A stretch of 64,000 bases of DNA from Lachnospiraceae bacterium (lineage in GTDB: Bacteria > Bacillota > Clostridia > Lachnospirales > Lachnospiraceae), in contig JAFRLH010000030.1 in NCBI GenBank assembly GCA_017431345.1, positions 1-64,000 on the forward strand, read 5' to 3'. Shown in pieces: positions 52,481 through 61,122 of this stretch (position 1 is the stretch's first letter; each line of letters begins with the position of its first letter). A program made the position numbers and the translations under genes. The notes beneath the pieces were generated by a model. That model did no database searches and was not told the DNA's origin. It saw nothing but the letters and a program-made list of their open reading frames with translations.

Positions 52481-52515
52481 TATGCGTACTGCCTTTTAAT
52501 TACTGAAAAAAATAT

Positions 52516-52544
52516 TTCCACATTTCTATGTTCTCTGGTATAAT
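52516..52544 (+). promoter_or_regulatory. promoter of pta
   Basis: TTCCAC (52516-52521), 17 bases, TATAAT (52539-52544); perfect -10, weak -35. AAAAGGAGG precedes the ATG at 52601. Confidence 0.6.
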
Positions 52545-52600
52545 TATACAGAACATAAACGGATGCGATAAATGTCCGCATCCGAAAAGGAGGTTAAAGC

Positions 52601-53611
52601 ATGTTTGATAAGCTGATCGCGAAAGTAAAGGCGGAACCCAAAACGATTGTATTTACGGAAGGTACTGATGCGAGAATTCTCTCCGCAGCTGCCAGGCTTC
52701 TTGAAGAAGAGCTGATGGGCGTTGTCCTCGTCGGAAACGTGGACGATGTGAAGAAAGCTGCTGCAGAAGGCGGATTCAATGTAGAGAAGGCACAGATCCT
52801 TGATCCGGCAACCTATCCCGGTATGGACGAGATGGTCTCCACCATGGTCGCTCTGCGCAAAGGCAAAATGACTGAAGAGCAGTGCCGTGATGCGCTTTCA
52901 AAGGGCAACTATTTCGGAACCATGCTGGTCAAGATGGGGATCGCGGACTGCCTGCTTGGCGGTGCGACTTATTCTACAGCCGACACCATCCGTCCCGCTC
53001 TGCAGCTCGTAAAGACAAAGCCCGACGCACATCTGGTATCTTCCTGCTTCATTCTTACCCGTGAGACCGGCGATGAGAATCTCCGCACGATCTGCATGGG
53101 CGACTGTGCTGTAAACCTGGATTATCAGGACAGCGTTGACAAGGAAGGCAATGTAACTTATTCAGGTGCTCAGAAGCTGGCGGAAGTCGTTACCGAGGCT
53201 GCAAAGTGTGCACAGACATTCGGCATTGATCCGAAGGTCGCCGTCCTTTCCTTCTCCACGAAGGGATCCGGCAAGGGCGCTACCGTTGCGCTTTCCCAGG
53301 AAGCTACAAAGATCGCCAAGGAGCTGAATCCTGATCTTGCGATCGACGGCGAAATGCAGTTCGACGCCGCTGTATCCCCTACAGTCGGTCAGCTGAAGTT
53401 CCCGGGATCTCCGGTCGCAGGTTATGCCAACACCTTTATCTTCCCCTGCATCGAAGCAGGAAACATCGGCTACAAGATCGCACAGCGTCTGGGCGGCTAT
53501 GCGGCCTATGGCCCGATCCTTCTCGGACTGAATGCACCGATCAACGATCTGTCCCGCGGATGCGACGCTGAGGAAGTTTACAGGATGTCCATCATCACGG
53601 CAGCGCTGTAA
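52601..53611 (+). CDS. pta: phosphate acetyltransferase
   Basis: A 336-residue short-type phosphotransacetylase (no N-terminal DRTGG domain): acetyl-CoA + phosphate <-> acetyl phosphate + CoA. Motifs: FTEGTDARILSAAARL, KGNYFGTMLVKMGIADCLLGGATYSTADT, FSTKGSGKGA and the end GPILLGLNAPINDLSRGC. Usually linked to acetate kinase (ackA), which is not in the window next to it. It has its own promoter and terminator. Probably the acetate-forming, ATP-yielding arm of fermentation. Confidence 0.95.
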   Translation: MFDKLIAKVKAEPKTIVFTEGTDARILSAAARLLEEELMGVVLVGNVDDVKKAAAEGGFNVEKAQILDPATYPGMDEMVSTMVALRKGKMTEEQCRDALSKGNYFGTMLVKMGIADCLLGGATYSTADTIRPALQLVKTKPDAHLVSSCFILTRETGDENLRTICMGDCAVNLDYQDSVDKEGNVTYSGAQKLAEVVTEAAKCAQTFGIDPKVAVLSFSTKGSGKGATVALSQEATKIAKELNPDLAIDGEMQFDAAVSPTVGQLKFPGSPVAGYANTFIFPCIEAGNIGYKIAQRLGGYAAYGPILLGLNAPINDLSRGCDAEEVYRMSIITAAL

Positions 53612-53633
53612 TTGCAGATTTGATAAGGTATAC

Positions 53634-53666
53634 AAAAAGAAGTCCCATCTCGGGACTTCTTTTTGT
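53634..53666. terminator. terminator after pta
   Basis: AAAAAGAAGTCCC and GGGACTTCTTTTTG arms with a five-base loop; can work both ways between pta and the convergent small gene. Confidence 0.88.
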
Positions 53667-53738
53667 ATGAGCAGTCCGGAATATGTCTGCCGGACCGGTT
53701 ATTTGGCGGCTTACGGCCATCGAACAGAAAAGCCGCAG

Positions 53739-54146
53739 CTATACACCGAACAGAATTTTCGTTATTTTTCCGCCTTTTTTATAGTAGATATATACCGCAA
53801 TGAAATTTCTCTTTTTGAGCTTTTTCAGAGCAGCTTTCTTTGTCATCTTCTTTGTCTTTCCGGTTTCTGAATTGACTAATTTTCTGTATTTGGTTTTGCT
53901 GGTGACCTTGAAGGTATGCCAGCCGCACGGCTGCAGCTCATAAGTCGACAGGCTTCGGTTGCTTCCATAGATCTTGACTTTCTTGCCTTTGACATTGACT
54001 TTTTTAATATTCTGGCTTTCGTACAGCGTGGTATACGTTTTTGCCGCATAAGTTGTCTTCGGGATGCTGACCGTCAGAAAGGCTGCCGCGGCGAGTATCA
54101 TAAATAAGCCGATGAGTTTCGGGATGAAAGATCTTGTACTTTTCAT
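53739..54146 (-). CDS. small secreted basic protein of unknown function
   Basis: A 135-residue protein with a signal peptide (LIGLFMILAAAAFLTVSIPKTTYAA) and a very lysine-rich mature part. I do not recognise a family; a region around YGSNRSLSTYELQPCGWHTFK looks beta-rich. It stands alone with its own promoter (54209-54181) and AAAAGGAGG site. No lipobox and no wall anchor are seen. Confidence 0.65.
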   Translation of the reverse strand: MKSTRSFIPKLIGLFMILAAAAFLTVSIPKTTYAAKTYTTLYESQNIKKVNVKGKKVKIYGSNRSLSTYELQPCGWHTFKVTSKTKYRKLVNSETGKTKKMTKKAALKKLKKRNFIAVYIYYKKGGKITKILFGV

Positions 54147-54180
54147 AAATCTGTGCCTCCTTTTATTTATTTACGGTATC

Positions 54181-54209
54181 AGTATGACAGATGCGCCGCT
54201 TCCTGTCAA
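54181..54209 (-). promoter_or_regulatory. promoter of the small secreted protein gene
   Basis: On the reverse strand: TTGACA (54209-54204), 17 bases, CATACT (54186-54181). Confidence 0.65.
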
Positions 54210-54383
54210 TATGAAAAAAAGAAGCTGCGCGTTTTCGCGAAATCTTGATTTCCGGGCTGCTTCCGGTATATACTTGTCTTTACTTTTTAAGTGCAGCGAA
54301 AATGCCTGCCTGCAGGAGCATTTTCACAAACGTCGGTGAAAGAACCTGTTCTTTCATACTGTGTCTTTGGGAGTGGATCGGTC

Positions 54384-54896
54384 TTGGCAGTATCGCATCT
54401 TATTATCATCGGAAATATCATTTCCTTTATCGCCGCCCTGTTCATGTTCGCAAGCGGCTGGACAAAGGACAGGGACAGGACCTTCCTTTACCAGATCCTG
54501 GAAAATCTGGTGCTCTGTGCCGCGAATGCCTGCTTCCGGTCCTGGGCAGGTATCTCCACACTGCTTTTGTCCGGCGTCAGAAATTTTCTGGTGATGAAAG
54601 AACGTTACACGAAGAAGCAGATGTATGTCTTCGTGATCCTGATCATCGTGATCGGCATTGCAATAAACAACAGAGGGCTTGTCGGTCTTCTGCCGGTCGC
54701 TGCCACAGTGCAGCTTTCCATCTGCAATCAGTATGCAAAAACACTGATCCAGCACAAGCTGTCACTCTTTATCAATACAGCAGTCTGGCTGGTCTATGAT
54801 CTGTGTATTCTGGATATTTCCTCCACCGTCGCCCAGACGGTCATGTGCATATTGACAGCGGTGACGATTGTAAGACTGAAGAAATCCGGGGAATGA
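54384..54896 (+). CDS. YgjV-like inner membrane protein
   Basis: About 170 residues with five to six membrane segments, resembling the YgjV (Imp-YgjV) family: IGNIISFIAALFMF...DRDRTFLYQILENLVLCAANACF, then AGISTLLLSGVRNFLV. Function unknown. No ATG starts the reading frame near the N-terminus; TTG at 54384 (GGGAG 10 bases upstream) begins just before the conserved part, with GTG at 54336 or 54291 as alternatives. It ends just before a terminator. Confidence 0.65.
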   Translation: MAVSHLIIIGNIISFIAALFMFASGWTKDRDRTFLYQILENLVLCAANACFRSWAGISTLLLSGVRNFLVMKERYTKKQMYVFVILIIVIGIAINNRGLVGLLPVAATVQLSICNQYAKTLIQHKLSLFINTAVWLVYDLCILDISSTVAQTVMCILTAVTIVRLKKSGE

Positions 54897-54930
54897 AAAA
54901 GGAGGCAGGGATCTGTCTCCTTTTTCTTTT
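54896..54930 (+). terminator. intrinsic terminator
   Basis: AAAAAGGAGGCAG and CTGTCTCCTTTTT arms around GGAT, then CTTTT; separates the YgjV-like gene from the aminotransferase cluster. Confidence 0.8.
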
Positions 54931-55070
54931 GAAAAAATACAATGGAACCGTCTCTCGATTTTTATTTTCTACAAAACAAAGGTCATTTATTTATCGAAAA
55001 TTTAATTAAAATAACATCATAAACTTCCCGGCCGGAAGATAAAACATCAAAAGCCTAAGGAGATAAAGAC

Positions 55071-56186
55071 ATGTATTTCAAGAGAATGAAGATCGAACAG
55101 GAATCCCCCGAAGAATTCGGATATGGCAACATCAAATATAACCTTACCGAGAGCTCCACGACCGACAAGACCATGAAGGATGTAGGCATTGTTCTCCCCG
55201 AAGATACGCTTCTCTGCTATGGAGATCACTACGGAAATGAGAAACTGAGAGAACTGCTTGCAAAGGAATACGGTGTCAGCAAGGATAACATCATCATCAC
55301 CGTCGGCGCATGCATGGCTGTTTTCACCATCTACAGTGCTCTTCTGAACCCCGGCGATCATGTGATCGTCATGCATCCGAACTATCCCGCAGATATCGAT
55401 ATCACCCATTCCCTCGGCTGCAACACTGAGTATTACAGACTGAAGCAGGAGAACGGCTTCAAATTCGACGTGGACGAACTGGCTTCCATGATCAAGCCCG
55501 AGACAAAACTTGTCAATATCACCTATCCGCATAATCCCACCGGCACTGTGATCAGTGAAGCGGATCTTCGGAAGATCGTAAAGATCTGTGAAGAGAAGAA
55601 GATCCATATTCTGGTAGACGAGACCTACGGCGACCTGACAGTCGGTCCCAGAACGACTCCCCGCGCAGCGTCCTTAAGCCCTTATGCTATCAGTATCGAA
55701 TCTCTTTCCAAGGCGATCGGTGTTCCCGGGATCCGTACCGGATGGATCGCATCGGGAGATGATGAACTGATCATGAAACTCATCGCTGCCAAGGAGCAGA
55801 TCTGCATCTGCGGTTCTGTTGTGGATGAAGAGTGTGCTTATCAGGTGCTTTCCAGAAGAGAAGAACTGATGGCTCCCATCAAGGAAGATATCGCTGTCAA
55901 ATTTGCTATTGTAAAGGAATTCATGGCCAGCCAGGATGTGCTTGACTGGGTAGAGCCCGAAGGCGGCGTGGTATGCTTCCCCTGGATCAAACCGGAGATC
56001 GACCTGGATGTTGAAGAGTATCACAAGGTGCTCAATGAGAAGTACGGCGTATTTATCGGCCCCGGCCACTGGTTCGATTTTGATGACCGCCATTTCCGTG
56101 TAGGTTATGCATGGCCGTCCGTAGAGGAACTGAAAGCTGGTCTGCAGGGCCTGGTGGATGCCGTTAAAGATGTCAGAAAGAACTGA
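55071..56186 (+). CDS. PLP-dependent aminotransferase, class I/II
   Basis: A 371-residue fold type I aminotransferase. Substrate/cofactor motifs: YPHNPTGTVIS, LVDETYGDL and the PLP lysine in SLSKAIGVPGIRTGW (about residue 211). The amino-acid substrate cannot be told from sequence. AAGGAGA precedes the ATG. It is the first gene of a same-strand cluster with a PLP racemase, a homoserine-dehydrogenase-like protein, an NhaC antiporter and a LOR/SDH protein, so a role in a common amino-acid pathway is likely. Confidence 0.9.
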   Translation: MYFKRMKIEQESPEEFGYGNIKYNLTESSTTDKTMKDVGIVLPEDTLLCYGDHYGNEKLRELLAKEYGVSKDNIIITVGACMAVFTIYSALLNPGDHVIVMHPNYPADIDITHSLGCNTEYYRLKQENGFKFDVDELASMIKPETKLVNITYPHNPTGTVISEADLRKIVKICEEKKIHILVDETYGDLTVGPRTTPRAASLSPYAISIESLSKAIGVPGIRTGWIASGDDELIMKLIAAKEQICICGSVVDEECAYQVLSRREELMAPIKEDIAVKFAIVKEFMASQDVLDWVEPEGGVVCFPWIKPEIDLDVEEYHKVLNEKYGVFIGPGHWFDFDDRHFRVGYAWPSVEELKAGLQGLVDAVKDVRKN

Positions 56187-56218
56187 TTATATGAGTACTG
56201 ACCGTGCGGCAGATAATC

Positions 56219-57337
56219 ATGAATAAGACAGAACAATATCCCGTTCTGGAAATACACGGGGATATTATTAAACAAAACGCGCAGGTGCTCCTGAACGAGT
56301 GCCGTAGCATCGGAATCGAGCCCTGCGCTGTTGTGAAAGGTTTCTGCAATCTGATGCCCATCACGAAAGAACTTTGCAGGGCAGGATTCAAAGAAGCTGC
56401 CAGTTCCCGGGTCGCTCACTTAAAAGAGATCCGGGAAGCAGGCCTTCCTGTTTCCACACTGCTCCTCCGTATCCCGATGGCATGTGAGATCCCGGATGTT
56501 GTCCGGTACTGTGATGCAGCACTTGTATCGGAACCGGAAACCATACGGCAGCTGGATCAGGAAGCGGCGGCGCAGAAAAAGCTCTTGAACGTGATCCTGA
56601 TGCGTGATCTGGGTGACTTAAGAGAAGGAATCTTTGACCGGGAGACATTTGTCAGAACCGCGGTATGGATCGAAGAGGACCTGGAACATCTTCATCTGAA
56701 GGGAATCGGCACGAATCTGACCTGCTACGGTTCAGTGATGCCGACAGAGAAGAATCTTGGCGAACTCTGTGAGAACGCAAAGCAGATCGAGCAGCTGATC
56801 GGAAGAAAACTGGAAGTTGTCTCCGGCGGCAACACTTCAAGCCTGCCGCTGGTGCTGCAAAGACGGATGCCGGAAGGCATCAATCATCTTCGCATCGGGG
56901 AAGCGCTGATCGTTCCATGGGATCTTTTTTACACCTGGAAATGTCCGCGGGAGGATATGTCCAACGCGGCTCTGATCCTGAAAGCCCAGATCGTCGAGTG
57001 CGGTGAGAAGCCTACGATGCCTGTCGGTGAGCAGGGAATCAACTGCTTCGGATCCTACAGGACATATGAGGATCACGGAATCAGAAAAAGAGCCATCGTC
57101 GCCATCGGCGAGTATGATATGGGAAACTATGAGAAACTCGTTCCCGTGGATCCGGGCGTGAAAGTGCTGGGCGCCAGCAGCGATCATACGATCGTTGATA
57201 TCCATGACAGCGCGCGGGAGTATCATCTCGGAGATGTTATGTCGTTCGAACTCCGGTATCAGTCGATGCTCTTTACAACTGCCAACCCGCTGGTTAGAAA
57301 AGTCTGTGCGGGACAGGAAGGACAGGAAGATGAATAA
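56219..57337 (+). CDS. alanine racemase-fold PLP enzyme (ornithine racemase-like)
   Basis: About 372 residues, resembling the ornithine racemase (Orr)/YhfX group. The PLP lysine is in CAVVKGF (residue 40 from 56219). TNLTCYGSVMPTEKNL, the GGNTSS phosphate-binding segment and LRIGEAL follow. It would interconvert the L and D forms of an amino acid, ornithine being the family precedent. Start: ATG at 56219 has no clear ribosome site; a short ATG frame (56190-56225) ends across it and may couple translation. The stop overlaps the next gene by eight bases. Confidence 0.82.
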   Translation: MNKTEQYPVLEIHGDIIKQNAQVLLNECRSIGIEPCAVVKGFCNLMPITKELCRAGFKEAASSRVAHLKEIREAGLPVSTLLLRIPMACEIPDVVRYCDAALVSEPETIRQLDQEAAAQKKLLNVILMRDLGDLREGIFDRETFVRTAVWIEEDLEHLHLKGIGTNLTCYGSVMPTEKNLGELCENAKQIEQLIGRKLEVVSGGNTSSLPLVLQRRMPEGINHLRIGEALIVPWDLFYTWKCPREDMSNAALILKAQIVECGEKPTMPVGEQGINCFGSYRTYEDHGIRKRAIVAIGEYDMGNYEKLVPVDPGVKVLGASSDHTIVDIHDSAREYHLGDVMSFELRYQSMLFTTANPLVRKVCAGQEGQEDE

Positions 57338-58364
57338 AACCTTGAAACTGTGCTTCATCGGTTTTGGGAACGTCGGACAGAAATTCAGCAGGCTGCTGCT
57401 GGAGAAAGAGGAGTGGTTAAAGAGCAGGTTCAGCTGCCGGGTAATCGTGACGGGGATTGCCGGAAGATCAAAGGGCAGTCTGGTCAATACGGGGGGACTT
57501 GATCTGACAGCTGTCCTTTCCATGACAGAGCAGGCGGGACATTTCGATCCGGACTCTCCGGACTTCTTTACAGGAACGCCGGAGGCGCTGATGGATGCAT
57601 CAGAGGCGGACGTTCTGGTGGAAATGAGCACACTGTCCATCAGGGACGGACTGCCGGCAGCGGATTATATGAGATACGCATTTCGCCATGGAATGCATGT
57701 AATTACGGCAAATAAAGGACCGGAGGCATGGTACTATAATGAACTGAAGGATCTGGCAGCGGATAACGGTGTGCAGTTCCTCTATGAGACCATTGTGCTG
57801 GACGGAACGCCGACATTCAATCTGATGACGGAGACCCTGCACGGGAACGCGCTCTCCGGTATTGCAGGGATTCTGAACGGAACCTCAAACTATGTTCTGA
57901 AGCTGCTGGAGGAAGGAAGATCCTACGAGGAAGCGATCCGGGCGGCGCAGGAGATCGGGCTGGCAGAGGCAGACCCGTCCATGGATATTGACGGATGGGA
58001 CGGCGCAGCCAAGATCTGCGCGATGGCAAACATTCTGATGGATGCGCATATCACGCCGGAAGATGTTTCCGTGGAAAGCGTCCGGAGCGTGACGGCGGAG
58101 GCACTGAAAAGAGCGAGATCCCGCGGAAAGTGCATCAAATATATCTGCCGGGCGAAGCGCGCGGGAGACAAAGTCCTGGCTTCCGTGAGACCGGAAGAGC
58201 TGCCTCGGGAGCATGCATACAATTCCGTAAACGGCACATCCGCTGTTTTCACTCTGTACACGGATCTTGCAGGAGAACTGACCGTGATCCAGACAGATCC
58301 GGGTCTTCTGCAGACAGCGTACGGTATATACAGCGATCTGATCACACTGATGAAAAGGATTTGA
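57330..58364 (+). CDS. homoserine dehydrogenase-like oxidoreductase
   Basis: A 344-residue NAD(P) enzyme. N-terminal Rossmann site CFIGFGNVGQKF, the ANKGPEAWY segment, and the family-typical GILNGTSNYVLKLLEEG with EADPSMDIDGWDGAAK. No C-terminal ACT domain is present, unlike most biosynthetic homoserine dehydrogenases. In this cluster it may act on another amino-acid semialdehyde. The ATG at 57330 follows GGAAGGACAGGAAG and overlaps the racemase gene; the frame is open from 57195 but that part is not protein-like. Confidence 0.85.
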   Translation: MNKTLKLCFIGFGNVGQKFSRLLLEKEEWLKSRFSCRVIVTGIAGRSKGSLVNTGGLDLTAVLSMTEQAGHFDPDSPDFFTGTPEALMDASEADVLVEMSTLSIRDGLPAADYMRYAFRHGMHVITANKGPEAWYYNELKDLAADNGVQFLYETIVLDGTPTFNLMTETLHGNALSGIAGILNGTSNYVLKLLEEGRSYEEAIRAAQEIGLAEADPSMDIDGWDGAAKICAMANILMDAHITPEDVSVESVRSVTAEALKRARSRGKCIKYICRAKRAGDKVLASVRPEELPREHAYNSVNGTSAVFTLYTDLAGELTVIQTDPGLLQTAYGIYSDLITLMKRI

Positions 58365-58378
58365 AAAGGGGGAAGAAA

Positions 58379-59818
58379 ATGAAGGCTTTTATGAAATTCA
58401 TCCCGATCATAGTCATGGGAGCCCTGGTATTCAGGGAGATAGACATTTTGTTCGCTGCTTTTATAGGGCTTATTGTTGCGGTATTCTTCTGCATGATCCT
58501 GGAGAAGAAAAAACTGGGGGATATCATGAGCGCTGCGATTGACGGTGCAAAGGACGGCATGTATCCCGCATTCGTGCTGATGATGGCTTATGCGCTGGCA
58601 GAGATCTATACCTCCAGCGGTGTCGGCGCTGCGGCGATCGAGCTGTTTATTCATCTGGGCGTGACGGGACGAAGCGTTGCCATGGTCGCATTCCTCGCAT
58701 CCTGCGCATTGTCTCTGGCGACCGGTACATCCTGGGGAACATATGCAGCCTGTGTTCCGATCTTCATGTGGCTGGCGAATATCGTTGGCGGGAACCCTGC
58801 TCTGGTGTTCTGTGCCTGCATGGGCGGTGCTGCATTCGGTGATAATGTCGGACTGATTTCCGATACCACGATCCTTGCCTGCGGTATGATGGAGGTCAAA
58901 GTCGCTGACAGATTTAAAAATCAGCTGGTCTGGTCGCTTTCCTGCGTGGCTGTGTCCGCCGTACTGTTCTACATCACCGGTGTACTGATGGGACTGCCCA
59001 CGACGACCGGCAATGCAGCCGATATCCTTGCCAATATGCCGCAGGAGACCTGGGATGCTCTGATGGAAAGAAGACCCTCGGTCATTACACTGCTGCAGCA
59101 GGTCGAAAATGGCGTTTCCCTGTTGCTGCTGATCCCGGTCGTTGTGGTCATCGTACTGGCAATCAAACAGGTCGATACGATCATCTGTCTTGCCGTCGGT
59201 ATCTTCCTTGCTTCCGTATTCGGATTTGTGACCGGTGCCTATACTTCGATTGGTGATGTGATGGATCTGATCATCGGCGGTTTCGGCGATGCCGGAAGCT
59301 GGGCGGTCATCATGCTGTTCTGGGCGATGGCGTTCGGCGCTGTCATGCGGCAGATGGATGCCTATGCGCCGCTGGCCAGGTGGTTCGTGAAGATCAGTAA
59401 AAATGTCAGACAGCTCCTTGTCTGCAACGGTCTGCTCTGCCTGGTCGTGAATGCCACGCTGAATGAAGAAATGTCACAGGAAGCTGCGATCGGACCGGTC
59501 ATCCGTGACATCGTAAGAGACAATGTGGAAGCCAGTGAAGAGGATATGTATCAGCTGCAGCTCAGAAATGCCGTATTTACCGATTCCGTCGGATGCATGA
59601 CAGCAGAGTTGATCCCCTGGCATACGGGCGTCGCCTATTATCTCGGACTCGCAGTTGCGGTCTATCCGCTGTATGATTTCGGCGCGAAGGATCTGTATTG
59701 GAATTTCATGGCGATCATCACGATCGTCAGCGGTTATCTGCTGACGCTTACCGGATGGGACAGATTTGTCCGCATGAAACTGCCCAAGGAGCCGGACGTC
59801 AGACTGAAAAAATATTAG
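58379..59818 (+). CDS. NhaC-family Na+/H+ antiporter-like transporter
   Basis: A 479-residue membrane protein with about 11-12 hydrophobic segments of the NhaC/ion transporter superfamily. Motifs: SLATGTSWGTYAACVPIFMWLA, CACMGGAAFGDNVGLISDTTILA and the later ATLNEEMSQEAAIGP region. Members exchange Na+ or amino/organic acids for protons. GGGGGAAG precedes the ATG, 14 bases after the previous stop. In this context it may carry the amino acid (or its product) processed by the neighbouring enzymes. Confidence 0.88.
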   Translation: MKAFMKFIPIIVMGALVFREIDILFAAFIGLIVAVFFCMILEKKKLGDIMSAAIDGAKDGMYPAFVLMMAYALAEIYTSSGVGAAAIELFIHLGVTGRSVAMVAFLASCALSLATGTSWGTYAACVPIFMWLANIVGGNPALVFCACMGGAAFGDNVGLISDTTILACGMMEVKVADRFKNQLVWSLSCVAVSAVLFYITGVLMGLPTTTGNAADILANMPQETWDALMERRPSVITLLQQVENGVSLLLLIPVVVVIVLAIKQVDTIICLAVGIFLASVFGFVTGAYTSIGDVMDLIIGGFGDAGSWAVIMLFWAMAFGAVMRQMDAYAPLARWFVKISKNVRQLLVCNGLLCLVVNATLNEEMSQEAAIGPVIRDIVRDNVEASEEDMYQLQLRNAVFTDSVGCMTAELIPWHTGVAYYLGLAVAVYPLYDFGAKDLYWNFMAIITIVSGYLLTLTGWDRFVRMKLPKEPDVRLKKY

Positions 59819-59917
59819 TATTAATCCAATGAAATGATATAATGGATCTGAAGCAGAGTGCCGGCGGACTGCCGCTGCTCTGCTTTGGGTTTAAGGGGAA
59901 CAGAAAGGAGAAATACC

Positions 59918-61012
59918 ATGTCTTTTGCACTTAAGCGCTATACAGCACCCGATTTCAGTAAGGAAGTGTTTCAGAATGCTCCGGATGCGCAGCTTTTGCC
60001 GGCGCCGAAGAATGGTGTTGCTCCGTCCGGTTATCATGCCATGAGCATCTATCCGGAGTACTTTAAGATCAAAGGAAAGTGGCTGCTGGCAGAGGAAAGC
60101 CGGATGGATTGTGTGGCTGTTTATGAAAACGGCCGGATCGAAGTACGGGAATTCCGTGTGCTGAAAGCCGGGGATCAGGTTGTCTGCGGGCGGACGGAAA
60201 ATGCGGAGGAAGGCATTTTCATGCATACAGACGGATTCGCGGAAGAAAGGGCAAAAAAAGACGCCTTTCTTTTCAGGCAGGGACGGTCCAGAGAGACTGC
60301 CTTCTCCCGTGATTATGATGAGATCTACGAATTGCTCCGCCATGAGCGGGAGCACGGACACATTGTCTGGGTGCTCGGACCGGCGTTTACTTTTGACAGT
60401 GATGCCAGAAAAGCATTTGCATCGCTTGTCGATGGCGGTTATGTACATGCGCTGATGGCCGGAAATGCGCTGGCGACGCACGATCTGGAAGGTGCGTATC
60501 TTCATACTGCCCTGGGACAGAATATCTATACGCAGGAAAATATGCCGAACGGTCATTATCATCATCTTGATACGATCAACAGAGTCCGGTATCATGGTTC
60601 GATCGCTGATTTTATAAAAAATGAGCACATTGACAACGGAATCATTTACGCCTGTGAGAAGAATCATGTACCGTATGTCCTTGCGGGATCCATCCGGGAC
60701 GATGGTCCGCTGCCTCCTGTATATGCAAATGTTTACGAAGCGCAGGATGCGATGCGGGACCAGGTGCGGAAGGCTACGACCGTGATCTGTATGGCAACGA
60801 TGCTGCATACCATAGCGACCGGAAATATGACGCCTTCCTACAGGGTCATGCCGGATGGGAGTATCCGGCAGATCTACTTCTATTATGTTGATATTTCAGA
60901 ATTTGCTGTGAACAAGCTCTCAGACAGAGGAAGCCTGGCAGCGCATGGCATTGTGACAAATGTGCAGGATTTCATCGTGAATATCAGCAAGGGACTGGGT
61001 TTATGGAAATGA
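59918..61012 (+). CDS. LOR/SDH-domain (TIGR00300) protein, ornithine cyclodeaminase-like
   Basis: About 364 residues of the LOR/SDH family (TIGR00300), related to the C-terminal half of cyanobacterial AgrE and archaeal ornithine cyclodeaminases, which convert ornithine to proline and ammonia. Motifs: VWVLGPAFTFDSDARKAF, HALMAGNALATHDLEGAYL, PYVLAGSIRDDGPLPPV, ATMLHTIATGNMTPSY. No arginine dihydrolase domain is present. AGAAAGGAG precedes the ATG at 59918. It lies about 100 bases after the NhaC gene, in the same cluster, and is followed by the PucR regulator. The substrate is inferred, not shown. Confidence 0.82.
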   Translation: MSFALKRYTAPDFSKEVFQNAPDAQLLPAPKNGVAPSGYHAMSIYPEYFKIKGKWLLAEESRMDCVAVYENGRIEVREFRVLKAGDQVVCGRTENAEEGIFMHTDGFAEERAKKDAFLFRQGRSRETAFSRDYDEIYELLRHEREHGHIVWVLGPAFTFDSDARKAFASLVDGGYVHALMAGNALATHDLEGAYLHTALGQNIYTQENMPNGHYHHLDTINRVRYHGSIADFIKNEHIDNGIIYACEKNHVPYVLAGSIRDDGPLPPVYANVYEAQDAMRDQVRKATTVICMATMLHTIATGNMTPSYRVMPDGSIRQIYFYYVDISEFAVNKLSDRGSLAAHGIVTNVQDFIVNISKGLGLWK

Positions 61013-61122
61013 TCTCCGCCGGTGCAGCAAGCCGTCAGACGGTATCTCTATGACGGTTCTCTTGAAGAATTTCCGGATTTCTTGTAGTTTATATATATCG
61101 ATGGAAAAGCAGGAGGATGCCG

